A stretch of DNA of 64,000 bases, from positions 7,469,049-7,533,048 of the forward strand of contig NC_059301.1 of assembly GCF_017591435.1 (NCBI RefSeq), in the 5' to 3' direction. Made by a program: the position numbers and the translations under genes. Every line of letters starts with the position of its first letter. Position 1 is the stretch's first letter. Positions 1-25,119 of this stretch are shown one piece after another. Below the pieces are notes generated by a model that had not been told where the DNA came from, did no database searches, and saw only the letters and a list, made by a program, of their open reading frames with translations. The DNA is from Portunus trituberculatus (lineage: Eukaryota; Arthropoda; Malacostraca; Decapoda; Portunidae).

Positions 1-394
1 ACCTACTGGCTTTCAGCCTCGGGTTAACCACTCGTGGTCACAGCAATTATAAGGAAAAATAAATTATGTTCATAATTTTAATTTAAGTTAAAACGTAATA
101 GTGTAGGTTTAGGTAGGCCAAAAATTCTGGAGCAGCGTTACAACACTGGGCGACCTTCAAGCTTTGTAATGTGTCGTAATTGACAGTTTGTAACTTTGTA
201 GGCTATAGTAAACGTACATCATACTGAATTACGAATATCTGTATTAAAACGAGGCAAATCTCTCCTTCTCCCCCCCCCTCTCTCTCTCTCTTTCGATCAA
301 TTGATCGATCAACACACACACACACACAAGAGAGAGAGATAGAGAGAGAAAGTGTGAGTGTATATGCCTAGACCTAAATTATCTCTGTACTATC

Positions 395-473
<79 letters not shown>

Positions 474-796
474 TCCTTGTGTGTGCTTCATCACCCAGAT
501 ATTCCGTTCACTATAGAGTCTTTTGCCCAACGTGGTATCACTGAACCAGAAATGCATCTTTGACAACTCAGGTTACTGGGAAGCTACCAAGCGTGTGAGC
601 GACTATTATTCCTTGAGTGTTGAAAATATAAAACATTTATATAAGACTGGTATGGTCAATTATTTAGTTTTTGTAATTTTATTAAAATGGGAAATGAAAA
701 GAAAAAAAAAAAATAAAATAAAATAAAATAAAAAAAACAGCAAGCCAAGAGAAGCTCTCTAGGTGTAGCAAGACAGGAGTGTGTGGAGAACCTTAC
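1..796. other. Left edge, EIF3K intron 3 or beyond; no exon recognised
   Basis: On the minus strand this lies after the donor of EIF3K coding exon 3 (GT at 796-795), so it should be intron. I looked for the conserved C-terminal half of eIF3k (the PCI/winged-helix part) on the minus strand and did not find it; those exons must lie to the left of the window. The stretch holds a short CT tract (270-292), a CA tract (311-328), a GA microsatellite (399-469) and an A-rich simple stretch (698-737). Confidence 0.6.
399..469. repeat. (GA)n microsatellite
   Basis: An uninterrupted GA dinucleotide run of about 71 nt, preceded by a shorter interrupted GA stretch near 329-350. Confidence 0.95.
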
Positions 797-3700
797 CAGA
801 TCAGCATATTGGTGCTTCTCCGCCCAGAAGGTGCGGAACTGACACATCTCCAGCAGGTCATGGAGGTACATGATGCGCTTGATGTTGTCGTCCTCCATCT
901 GAATAAGTTGAATGACAAGTTTTCAATAACATATATTGCAACATTCATGCTAACAAGTCATGAAGTATGTGAAGCATGTTGACATTACCTGACTATGTAT
1001 AGATGTACTTCAGGACCAAAATAGTAGAAAATACAAAATATAACAACTCATGGTATCTAAAGATGTTATTGGTAAAGCAGAGTTTAAGTACAAATAACAA
1101 TAATGTTTTTAAATATAGAAAATGACCATGATCAACAAACACCAATATAGTGCAACTTTTAATACAAATGATAATACTTGTAGTAGTTTGATCATAATGC
1201 TGATTAAGCTGTGTGAAGTATATACATATACCAATGACAGTAATCTAGCAGAATACATAACTGACAGGTTAGAGCTAAATGCCATCTTGATAAGTTTTCT
1301 GGACCACCACAAGTCACAGTTCAGGAGGTGTCAACAGTACAGCTGCATTCACTCAACACTTACCTGGTCCTGGCCAAGGAGGCACTTGCAGAGGACAAAG
1401 TCAGTGTGTGGGAGGTTGGTGAGAGCCTTGATGAGGATCTGGCATGCCACTGTGCTCTGGTAGGTGCCAGGGTTGAACTGGTACAGCTTGAGGAGTGCCA
1501 AGTTGGCCTCCAGATCATAGGTGTTCTCTCTGGCCTGCAGTTCCACGTACCTCTCCAGTGTGGCAATGTTCTCTGGGTTATACCTGGCATTGGGGGAAGG
1601 GTATGAAGAGTGCTGAGACCTACACAAGGCTTCAAGATCTCTAAACTGAATCATACGTGTGATGTAAGATAAAATTATGATTAAGAGCTATCTTTCTATT
1701 TACCAGACCAGTAATCTTACACAAGGTGACCCACACAGAAGTTACTTAGGTAGATAACTTAAATTTACAAAGATGTCTTAGATATTGGTCTATTAATTTG
1801 TTCAGAGATCAAAAGTTTCTATTAAGCATCAGCACTAAAGATAACCATGATTTCTGCCTGGCTCCCATCATTCCTGTGCCATGTACATCACCGGGTAAAG
1901 ACAGCAAACATTCAGCCTGTGACGGCACAAGAGATTCTATGGCTGATGTGCCAGCACTCATGTTGATTACCTCATCATGATGTCATATATCATATCCACA
2001 CAGAAATTTACCTCACATGTCACCTGACTGCTCCTACCACACACAGAAAACTTTAAATAGGACTAAGTTCCTCACATAGGATATTCAGTCTCTCTCTCAA
2101 TGATCAGGAAAACCTGCCAACATAGAATTATAGAGCAGTCATAATGATTAGATTACAATAATGAGTTTGCCTATAGTATGTTTCCCTATAGTGTGCAACC
2201 AATGCATACATGATAATAATAAGAAGGTACTATTACAGTCTTACATCAAAATCAACATGGCTTTTCTCACCCTTGCCATGTTATAGAGCTTTTCATTCTG
2301 AGTAATTTGAACCCATATGTACCCGAGGCAAATAGTTTATAATGCTGACAACATTATTATTATTTTTTTTTTTTTTTATTTATTTATTTTTTTTTTTTTT
2401 TTTTTACACTTATGGGGATAATGAGCAACACCTGCATGTTTGATGGATTGACAGGCACTGAGGAACGCCGTTATGTGTGTTCATTCGTGTGTGTGTATTG
2501 TCACATTGTTTGCACACACGTGAAATGAATGGCGATGATTGGTTACTTTGTTTAGGCATGCAGCCACTGACCAATAAAAATAAGACATAATAAATCTAAC
2601 CAATCTGAGCAATTTATGGAGAAAACTCATTTGGTTTGAATTAGTCTATGGAAGACGTCTCAACAGGCAGAATGTCACCTCAATTGTTTCTATTATGTTG
2701 CCAGATTTTATGAAGAGAAATAAGGTATATAATGATTTCTTATTAATTTCTTAGAATTACTCAGATAAGGCTAGTTTGCTTTAGTTAAATCAGATTAATT
2801 GAGTTAGATAAAGTTAATTTGTTTTGAAGAAGGCATATCAGCGGTCACCTCAACTAGGTTACGTTAGGTAAAGCTTAAGTTAGGGTTAGGTTAGTTTTAG
2901 CTAAATAAGATAAGTTTCAATAGGGTGGCACAGCCTGCAGTGAACAGCAGTGGCAGTGAGTACCTCACAACAATAAGTCAAAATTTTTGACTATTACCTT
3001 TGTGGTACTTTGTGATAACAAAACTATTTTCTTCTGATACATTTTGATCTGTTTTCTATTAATCATTTTATTGTTTTCATCACAATACAGTACTTTCCGA
3101 GGGAACAGACCGTTTTTGGAGGGAAGGGGGAGGGAGAATATAAAAATGTATTCATTTGCAACAGAAACGAAGTGCAGATTCATTCAAAAACATGTCGAAA
3201 ACTACCAGAAAAAAATAGCTTTATCCTGAACTGAGTGTTTGGTGTGAGATGGTAAATTTACCAATAACAATACTATGAATACAAAAGGCTTCCTGGCTGT
3301 ATTATAACCATAATGTTACACAATCTTGCCACAAAGGTCTCTGGTGCTCCACACACCATTAAATACAAGGAAAATTATGGAAAAACTACTCTGCACTTAT
3401 CATTAAAGCCAGCTGTGACCTCACTGAACATTTTCCTGTGTGTCTCACAACACAAGGGGGCAGTCACAGCCTGTCCTCTAAACACAACTCTCTTCACTCA
3501 CACAAAACTACATGCATTCCTCACGCAAAATTTGAAATCGAAAAAAAAAAAAAAAAAAGTCCTTTTTCATCCTTTGGAGTTTCCTTCTAATTACTTTCTA
3601 TTCAATTTGTTTGGGGGACTGGCACCTCAGTGGACTTTTTTCACATTTTCGTTGCCCTTGACCGCTCTTCCCTCAAAAAAAAAATAAACCGGCCAGTGTT

Positions 3701-4067
3701 GCCTGGCCCGCCCTCGCCCACCTCACTGGCTCCATAAGTGCCCCTTCCTCCTTAGTCCAGACCTTGCCTCAGGAGGATACCTGCTCATTGCCGAGACTGA
3801 GGCGACGCAGCCCAGACATGCACACGCCTCACATGGTACAGAGAACCCATTCCCTGAGTAAAGCAAGCAGGCGGAAGGAGCGCCTTGTGACACCTGGCGC
3901 CGCACTCCCCCACACCTCCTGGCTGCCGGTAATTACCCTCACCTGCCCATCTCTCCTCGTCACTGCACACAGCGTGGAATAATTTGCTGTATGTTTGGTG
4001 CTTACCTCTCAATGCCCCGCAGCATGGAAGCCACGGTGCCCCGCATAGCCTCTGCCTGCTCGGCCAT
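797..4067 (-). CDS. EIF3K: Eukaryotic translation initiation factor 3 subunit K, first three coding exons (3' part outside window)
   Basis: eIF3k is a small PCI-fold subunit of the eIF3 complex, which acts in cytoplasmic translation initiation. Coding exons on the minus strand are 4067-4006 (starts ATG, 20 codons plus 2 nt), 1583-1364 (73 codons plus 1 nt) and 898-797 (34 codons). All junctions are AG/GT and the phases agree (2, 0, 0). The joined product of 128 codons starts MAEQAEAMRGTVASML and continues RYNPENIATLERYVELQ, then AYDLEANLALLKLYQFNP-like sequence (YDLEANLALLKLYQFNPGTY), LIKALTNLPHTDFVLCKCL and IMYLHDLLEMCQFRTFW. This follows animal eIF3k closely in order and length; the family is about 218 residues, so roughly 40 percent is missing beyond the left edge. 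The start is the only in-frame ATG that matches the family N terminus. It is divergent to TTC8 with 1002 nt between the two ATGs. Confidence 0.95.
1584..4005. other. EIF3K intron 1 (2.4 kb), no nested gene seen
   Basis: Holds a T-rich tract (about 2354-2405), a segment with TTAGG-like words (2866-2916) and one copy of the SINE-like family (3609-3690). The small ORFs here lack recognisable protein signatures. The GC-rich stretch 3700-3980 just downstream of exon 1 on the minus strand shows no coding match I recognise. Confidence 0.6.
3609..3690 (+). repeat. SINE-like dispersed repeat family S1, copy 1
   Basis: Shows the family core: GGGGACTGGCACCTCAGTGG, a T-rich spacer, TTGCCCTTGACC, then an A-run. 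Seven further copies in both orientations are listed elsewhere in the window. Confidence 0.7.
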
Positions 4068-5069
4068 GTTGCTTGTTGACAAGGGAGCGTTCGAGTCTGC
4101 GCACACTGAATTTTGTGAATTATTGTATGTATAGATTGACAACATTTTGTATTTAGTTGCATCCTATAACAATAATATATTAGAAATACATATAGACGTC
4201 AATACCATGATAGAAATACAAAAAACTTTGTTAATTGATATTTTCGCGTAAAATTCAAGCTATTTTTTTTAATAGCTATTCTAGCATAAATTATTTTCTT
4301 CCAATACACACAGAAGCTTACCAAAGATTAATGGAATGTTGTAGTGGTGAAGTGGAATAAGTATGCAGATATGTACTTATTTTATTGTGGTTCGAATTCT
4401 TATAGGTTGTCATGGCGACGGGTGACATCAACAAACATTCCGGAGCTTCAAAGTGGGAGAGGCTGGCGGGTGGCAGGCTGGCAGGCTGCAGAGTGAAGGA
4501 AATGTTTGCTGTGTTGTGCTGATTGTGGTGGACAGAAAATATTTTAGCATTCCAACAATCACGTGAAGGGGGAACAAGAAGAACACATGGTTGGAATGCT
4601 TTAGATTCATTATACCAAGAATTGAGGAGACAGATGAAGTATGACTTTGACAGATTCGATAAAGTGAGATAAAAATCAGACGTAACAAATATTGATAGAC
4701 AAAAGAGATAAGCACCCGAATTGCATCAAGAAATTTCCCTTACAATTAATGACAAAATCAGGACCAACTGTACATATATATATATATATACCTTGTTTGG
4801 TCACACTGTTAAAATCTAGTTAAACAAAATAGTTGAAACCCTCTACGCCACGAAAATAATATACATTCGATAACTTGTGAGCTCGTTCGTAACCTGCCCT
4901 TCTTTAATAATGACATACAATGAACTGACGAGTGTGTGAAAGGGCTGACTTAAAGTTCCCGCTAGTTGAACGAAGCACGGTGTTGACTGGACGAGGCGCT
5001 TCATTAACTTCATAATCATAACTCATAAAGTCTCACGTGTAAAGGACGGCGAGGAACACAGACGGAGCG
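4068..5069. promoter_or_regulatory. Divergent EIF3K / TTC8 promoter interval
   Basis: This interval separates the two start codons, EIF3K leftward at 4067 and TTC8 rightward at 5070. It contains an X-box-like RFX site at 4406-4419, a short (TA)n tract (about 4772-4790) and an unremarkable AT-rich remainder. No TATA box could be assigned. The 5' UTR exons of both genes probably lie here, but the sequence alone does not fix the transcription starts. Confidence 0.6.
4406..4419. promoter_or_regulatory. X-box (RFX-factor binding motif) upstream of ciliary gene TTC8
   Basis: The 14-mer GTTGTCATGGCGAC fits the X-box consensus RYYNYY-N2-RRNRAC at every position, with two imperfectly inverted half sites. 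X-boxes bound by RFX/DAF-19 factors are the classic promoter element of BBS and other cilium genes. The site is 651 nt upstream of the TTC8 ATG and 339 nt upstream of the EIF3K ATG. An untranslated first TTC8 exon between 4420 and 5069 would bring it nearer to the transcription start. Binding is inferred, not shown. Confidence 0.6.
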
Positions 5070-17735
<12,666 letters not shown>

Positions 17736-17872
17736 AATATATTAAGGTGAGTTGTGTTCTGTGATCTCAAGTTAATGTAGTAAAGATGTATCTGTATGGT
17801 GTTAGTAAAGTATTTAGGTAACATTTGGTGCTTTTTAATAGTCCTTACTAACATGATGGTTGTACAGATTCT

Positions 17873-17878
17873 AATAAA
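17873..17878 (+). terminator. TTC8 polyadenylation signal AATAAA
   Basis: A canonical AATAAA lies 138 nt after the TTC8 stop codon, followed by a GT-rich stretch (17880-17900). This implies a short 3' UTR. Confidence 0.7.
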
Positions 17879-18149
17879 TCTGTTCACTGGGTTGCATGAA
17901 GGTAAGATTTGCTCTATTTTGATGGGAAGATAATGACATTGCTAGTTTTTGTGGTGGAAAGTGAAGGATATTTGTAGCACATTGTAGTGAAAGTCAAAAC
18001 TGTGAAAATATCCTGGAATGTTGAATGGAGCCCTAGATTATATGAAAAAAGTGATTTACCTTGGATGAGGCAGACTAAGTAAACTGTCCCACAAGGCTGA
18101 GTACTGTGTAGGTTAAACTGACATAGTCTTCAGGTGTGGCTTTCTTCAT

Positions 18150-18405
18150 AACCCTTAACCACACTCGCTTAACATCCATTCCATTCACACATGCTAATCA
18201 TCTCAGCATTCACTGTTCTGCATGTCTAATTAACTTTCTCAAAACACCAATGCTCATTTTCTCATTTCTCATTGAATTTCTGATTGTTACTCCACGTATA
18301 CTCCTCAAACACTTCATTTCCATTGCATTTGACTGTTTCTTCTTTGCTAATCACACATTCAGTATTTTAGCACTGTGCAGCACAATGTGCACCACCATTC
18401 CTTGA
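18150..18405 (-). mobile_element. LINE fragment, C-terminal segment (antisense)
   Basis: The minus strand reads MEMKCLRSIRGVTIRNSMRNE followed by KMSIGVLRKLIRHAEQ. This resembles the MRCLRxxxGVTxxDRxRNE block found at the end of RTE-type reverse transcriptases in invertebrates. Only this block is visible and it has internal stops. The assignment rests on one motif. Confidence 0.55.
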
Positions 18406-18939
18406 TGTTACTCTCTCGTTATACTTTATCCTGTATCGTATGTTTGAACACCTTCAGTCTACCAGTGACTTTTCTTGCACCTTTCACCCTGCACTTCACC
18501 TGTTTCAACTCTTCCAGCCTTTGCAACTTCATTCTACATACATTATGTCCTCGTTATACAGTAGTTCTTTATCCGGTAAATTCACAGATACGGTATTTGG
18601 AAATTATTTCCCTCGAATCAATATACGGTAAGAGAAATTCACAGATGCGGTATCCGCTCATGTCATCCGAGAGGGCCCAGCGCGGGGGAGCAGGGGTGAT
18701 GACATCATCCACACCACGCCTCCCTGCCACTCACAATACTGACTTTAACTTGACCACCCTTGGAGCCTCTTATCTCTTCCCCTACCCCCCACCCCCTTTT
18801 TTTAACTGCATTACATATTACTTGCATGCATTACTAATTAGATGAATAAATGGAATATTAAAGGGTCTATTGTAAGCATAAATACATATATTCATAATAA
18901 TCATGGCAAACACTAAAAGCCTACTACAAGCGGTGAACC

Positions 18940-19705
18940 ATGCAGCAACTGATAAAGGGCACAGATGGGCCTGGCAAGCCCACTATCAGAGAATGGTGGA
19001 AGTCGTTTAACATCAAGCACGCCTTAGATAACATCAAGTCATCGTGGGACGAAGTGAAGACGTTTACCATGAACTTGCCATGGAATAAAGTATGGCCAGA
19101 ATGCGCGCATGACTTCCCAGGCTTCGCTGAAGACGACATCGGTGCGATCAGAAATGACTTAGTAAATCTGTGCCATAGGGCTGGCTTCGATGAAGTTGTT
19201 GATGATGATGATGTTCAAGATCTTTTGGAAAGTCATGCTAAATCTCTCTCAAATTATGAACTTAGAGAACAAGACAAGGCATTAGAGGAGACAGAAAAAG
19301 AGGGAGACGAGGAAGAAGAACCTATGCGTGGCCTGGACATCAAAACTTTTAGAGAATGTCTCTGTGGTATCGAAAAACCTCTGGAAACCGTGAAGGAGCG
19401 TGACCCAAATCCTGCCAGGAGTAGCAAAGTGGCTCATGGCGTAGAGAAAAGTGTTAAGATTTATCAAGAAATCTATGATGAAAAACAAAACTAAACAGTC
19501 CTCCATTCACTTCTTCAAGCCAGTCAGACATGCCGTCCCTATCACACCTGCCGATCCTGCTACAGCTGGCCCTTCCTTAATATCCTCTTTCTTCAAACCA
19601 TTGAAACGTGCCGACCCTGCTACAGCTGGCCCTTCTGCATCTGCTTCCGACAGTGCAGACGACGACGTCTTATCCTTGTCTGCCCACTCGGTGGAAGATG
19701 ATTAA
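18940..19705 (+). pseudogene. Tigger (pogo-like) transposase, C-terminal fragment with one frameshift
   Basis: The reading starts MQQLIKGTDGPGKPTIREWW and holds the typical Tigger block HALDNIKSSWDEVKTFTMN followed by NLPWNKVWPECAHDF. Downstream come an acidic region, DIKTFRECL and a tail with a repeated FFKP motif. The frame breaks near 19451-19494, where the first frame stops and the overlapping one continues through SSIHFFKPVRHAV and ISSFFKPLKRADPATAGPS to TAA at 19703-19705. The DNA-binding half and the first catalytic aspartates are absent, so the fragment cannot be active. Confidence 0.85.
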
Positions 19706-20626
19706 AGGGGGTTTACACCTGGCAATTTTCGGGAGGCAATACTGCCAAAACGTGCTGCCGACAACTCCGGCTGGATGCTCTCGGGAGCAAGTACGTTTAC
19801 ACTACTCTGGGGAGATGTTTCCGGGAGCATCAGCTGGCAGGACATAAACAAACCAACAAGATGGCTCTCCGCAAGAACTTTTTTGGTCCTGATTCTTCCT
19901 CCAGCGATGAAGAGGCAGCGATGGCTGTTCTTTTTTTACATGAATTGACGATGGCAGGAAAAAAGAAACGTCTGTGGATGCGCTCGTGGCTGAAAAGACG
20001 GGAAACGAAGAGTGTGTACCATACTCTTCTGGCCGAACTTCGCCTGGAAGACTCCGAGACCCTGCGAACAATGGATACGCCTTCCAAAGGAACATTATCA
20101 AGAGCTGCTACGGCTTGTGACTCCTCTTATCAGTGAATCAGCCACTCTCTGGAAAGCGTATTTTCGAAGACTACGCTTCTTGTAAACCTCGTCTTGTGGG
20201 TCCCACAAATGTTTCACCTCCCTCACGTGCTCCAGCAAGGCCACCTCGGCCTCCCGACTCCAAAATTAATGAAGTTGTCTGCATTCATCAGGGATGCTTC
20301 TCTGGGTGCCGACATGCTTGTTTATATTGCCGCTAGGCAATACAAGACCAACACGGTCGGCTAGCTGCGAGAAGCGCTCCCAGTCTCAGACCGAGACCCA
20401 AAATGCTATCGGCAACACGTTTCGGCATTATTGCCTCCCAATAATTGCCAAGTCTGTCCTGTCCACGGTCCGAGTGTAGGTTGGGCTTCCTCACTTGGGG
20501 CAACAGTTTCCTAGCGGGGGGGGTCTTTGAGATAGGAGGTATCCCAAAAAGTATCTCCTTTAGCCCATAAATTCCCGTAAAAAGCCCACATGGTATAAAT
20601 AAAAAAAAAAAGTAAACCCCCTTTAA
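19702..20626 (+). mobile_element. Harbinger/PIF-like element nested in Tigger
   Basis: The termini are AGGGGGTTTAC and its inverted match GTAAACCCCCT, each flanked by TTAA. A further inverted pair lies inside: GGGAGGCAATACTGCCAAAACG near 19730 and its inverse near 20420-20440. The plus strand 19861-20136 encodes a relic resembling the N-terminal region of Harbinger transposases (KKRLWMRSWLKRRETKSVYH then TLLAELRLED). The catalytic DDE part is missing. The left TTAA overlaps the Tigger stop codon TAA. Harbingers usually duplicate a 3 bp TWA, so the TTAA border needs checking. Confidence 0.75.
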
Positions 20627-20924
20627 GGGCTGAAATCCCTACTGTCCCTTAGCCTCGGGAAGTACATCACCTGATAGAATACATGGCGATTGAAAGGTAA
20701 ATAAAAACATTTTCTGTTTATTTCTTTTGTGCAGTACTTTACTTTTTTTTAATGATTATTTTCATGTATTTTAATTTCTGTAGGGGTGACTTTTGACGTG
20801 CTAGAACGCATTCCCTATTATTACATGTTATAATGGGTTCGGTATACGGTAAATGCGATATGCGGTAAGGTTTTCAGGAACGCATTGCTGTGTGTGTGTG
20901 TATGTACCGTATAACGAGGACTTA

Positions 20925-22895
<1,971 letters not shown>

Positions 22896-23224
22896 CCTTT
22901 CTTCACCAATTAATTTCCCTTCACCCGCCTAAGTGCGCTGGCTCCCCTGTCCCTCCTCCCCTCCCCGGCCCTTCCTAGCGTCAGATCCCGATAATAAATG
23001 CAAGACAGAACACAGTGCCTCGCAGGGCTCCAAAGCATCACCGTCAAGGATTTACGCTGAGGGCTTGAGCGGCCTCCAAGCACCTCCAGCCCCCCAGAGG
23101 CCCCTCAGTCCTCACGCCGCTGAGGGAACGTAACCACAAGTCTAGCATGCTCCCTCCTCTTCCTCCTCCTCATTTTGTCCCCTTCTCCCTCTTCTTCCTC
23201 CGGAGTCTTAAAGAAACATAAACA

Positions 23225-23525
23225 CTCCTTCTCTCACTCCACTTCACTTCTAAATCTACTCCCATGACTCATAGCTATTATTATTCTGCTTCCTATTCCA
23301 TATTTGTCACTCATTGTCCACTTTACTCCACTACTGTCTTCCCTAAACACTCCATTTGTCTCTTTTCACTCCTTCTCTCACTCCACTTCACTTCTAAATT
23401 TACTCCCATAACTCAGAGCTATTATTATTCTACTTCTTACTCCATGTTTGTCACTCATTTTCCACTTTCCTCCACTGCTGACTACACTAAACACTTCACT
23501 TGTCACTGTTCACTCTTTCTTACTC
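23225..23525. repeat. 144 bp tandem duplication
   Basis: The segment beginning CTCCTTCTCTCACTCCACTT at 23225 recurs at 23369. The following AGCTATTATTATTCT and TTGTCACTCAT blocks repeat at the same offset with scattered substitutions. Confidence 0.85.
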
Positions 23526-23801
23526 CACCACTCCACTCTTTCCACTAGCAACACTGTCACCAACTCCACTTTTCACTTTTCACTTCCCACGCTACACTCA
23601 CCACGTCTCAGGGCAAAGGGCAAGATTTTCAAGTGTAGCGTTCAGACTCTTAACCTTCCAGTGTCAGTTTAGTCTTCTAAAATGCAGAAATTAGCCTGTT
23701 GCCTCTTTTCTGCACATTCATATTAAAGAGAGATGAATAACAACAGTAAAGAGATTCAGAATATAAGCTTGAATTAACTATTTTATCACCTTTGCAGTCA
23801 G

Positions 23802-23995
23802 TAACCTCTTCAGTACCAGGACGCGTTTTCATATTCATTCTGCTTACTATTTGTTGATTTTATACAGAAACTCATGTGGGGATTGAAATAGTGAAGACTC
23901 TGGCCATTAATCTTCTGACCTCCATAGACCCTTCCTAATGCAAATAAATTGTCTAATCACATGATAAAAATGCCTTCCAGTACTGAAGGGGTTAA
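23802..23995 (-). mobile_element. MITE family M1, copy 1 (TTAACCCCTTCAGTACTG termini)
   Basis: About 194 nt with inverted ends. The left is TAACCTCTTCAGTACC and the right is CAGTACTGAAGGGGTTAA. The interior (ACGCGTTTTCATATTCATTC, GAAACTCATGTGGGGATT, ACCTCCATAGACCCTTCCTA) matches the copies at 40910-41136 and 32071-32204 in inverse orientation. It encodes nothing. Confidence 0.85.
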
Positions 23996-24195
23996 TTTCT
24001 AAAGATCCCCAGGTATTCTCAGCATTTCTTAACCATCTTCAGTCCTCCCCTTCATATTTTCCCCAGTCCTCCCTAATCCTCCCCAGTCCCTCCTTTCCAT
24101 CCTTAGGCCTCCCCAGTCCTCCCCAACTCTTTCCTAATCTTCCCCAGCTTTCTCCAGTCCTTCCCTAATAAGTGACACTTCCACATCACCTATAC

Positions 24196-24440
24196 GTTAG
24201 AACAATGTTTAGACGGTATTGGATTTCACTTTAAATTATATCTTATTCTGTATTGGCTTCATTACCATGGAATTATGTTAGAACACTGCTTAGATGGTAT
24301 TAGTTTTCCCTTACATTTTAGTTCATTCTGTGTTGGCATCACTATCATGTCGTTTATCCGGTAGACGAATGATTGGATGATATTAGCTTTGGTCTTAAAT
24401 TCCATCTTATTGCTGCAGGAAGATGAGGCAGATTGATAGA
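24196..24440. repeat. Decayed ~81-84 bp tandem repeat, three units
   Basis: Units start at 24196, 24277 and about 24361. They share the pattern GTTAGAACA-TGnTTAGAnGGTATT, then TTAAATT and CTTATTCTGTnTTGGC, with decreasing similarity. Confidence 0.7.
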
Positions 24441-25119
24441 TCATGGCTTGTGTTTTCAAACATTTCAGAGTTTGCCTCGAATAGGAAGAACGGAATGCAG
24501 CGAACGTTATTTGAGTTTTCGAGGATGCTGCTATTAATTTTGTGTGGTTTAACAAAGATTCTGCGTCATCAGAGTGGAAAATTAATAGAGTGAGCAACAT
24601 TCATGAGGACCCAATTCCAAAAACATGATCAATGAGAGAACATAGTAAGATTGACAACGAGAGAAGAGATATAACGAAATAATTGGTTTATATTAGTTTT
24701 CTTTCAAGATTCCACGTGTCATCTTTGTTATTGGATCATTTGCTTTTGACGTGTGATTTGGCAGATTACGCAAAGGACTGATTAAACCTTGAAATGCGTG
24801 GACTTTAGATTGCCTTGCACTGATTCTGTCCAAACTGTTTTCCTGTCAAAGCAAATGTTGTTTTCATTTCAAAGTGAAAGGCAGCATCAGGGGGTCTGGC
24901 ACTGAGGTGGAAGAGGTTCAGGCCATGAGGGCCTCGAGTCACGTGACACTCAGGCTACACTGGCCTGAGACCGTAAGAGCCTAAGTCTGTTTGTGTCACA
25001 GGTCACTCTTGTATCAAGTGTCTAAAGTGTCTGTAGATTGACTCAGCCGTCTTGACTCAGTTTAGTGAGGGAAGCACGTACATCTATCCACACCACATAC
25101 CCACACAGAGTCCATTCAT

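Larger units (their letters stand above)
18548..20923 (+). mobile_element. Tigger-like DNA transposon, internally deleted, carrying a nested Harbinger element
   Basis: The left end reads TCCTCGTTATACAGTA and the right end carries the inverted TACCGTATAACGAGGA. Subterminal words such as ATACGGTA and ATGCGGTA recur on both sides (18595-18650 and 20838-20875). The interior encodes the C-terminal part of a Tigger transposase (18940-19705). A second transposon (19702-20626) is inserted at its stop codon. The right end directly abuts the antisense LINE family A copy. The exact termini are approximate. Confidence 0.75.

Noticed and set aside
523..726. 67-codon plus-strand frame near the left edge
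   Set aside because: No family signature, runs into an A-rich tract, and lies inside an expected EIF3K intron.
22934..23140. GC-rich plus-strand frames suggesting an exon
   Set aside because: Proline/serine-rich without splice-site support or known domain; kept only as unexplained intergenic sequence.
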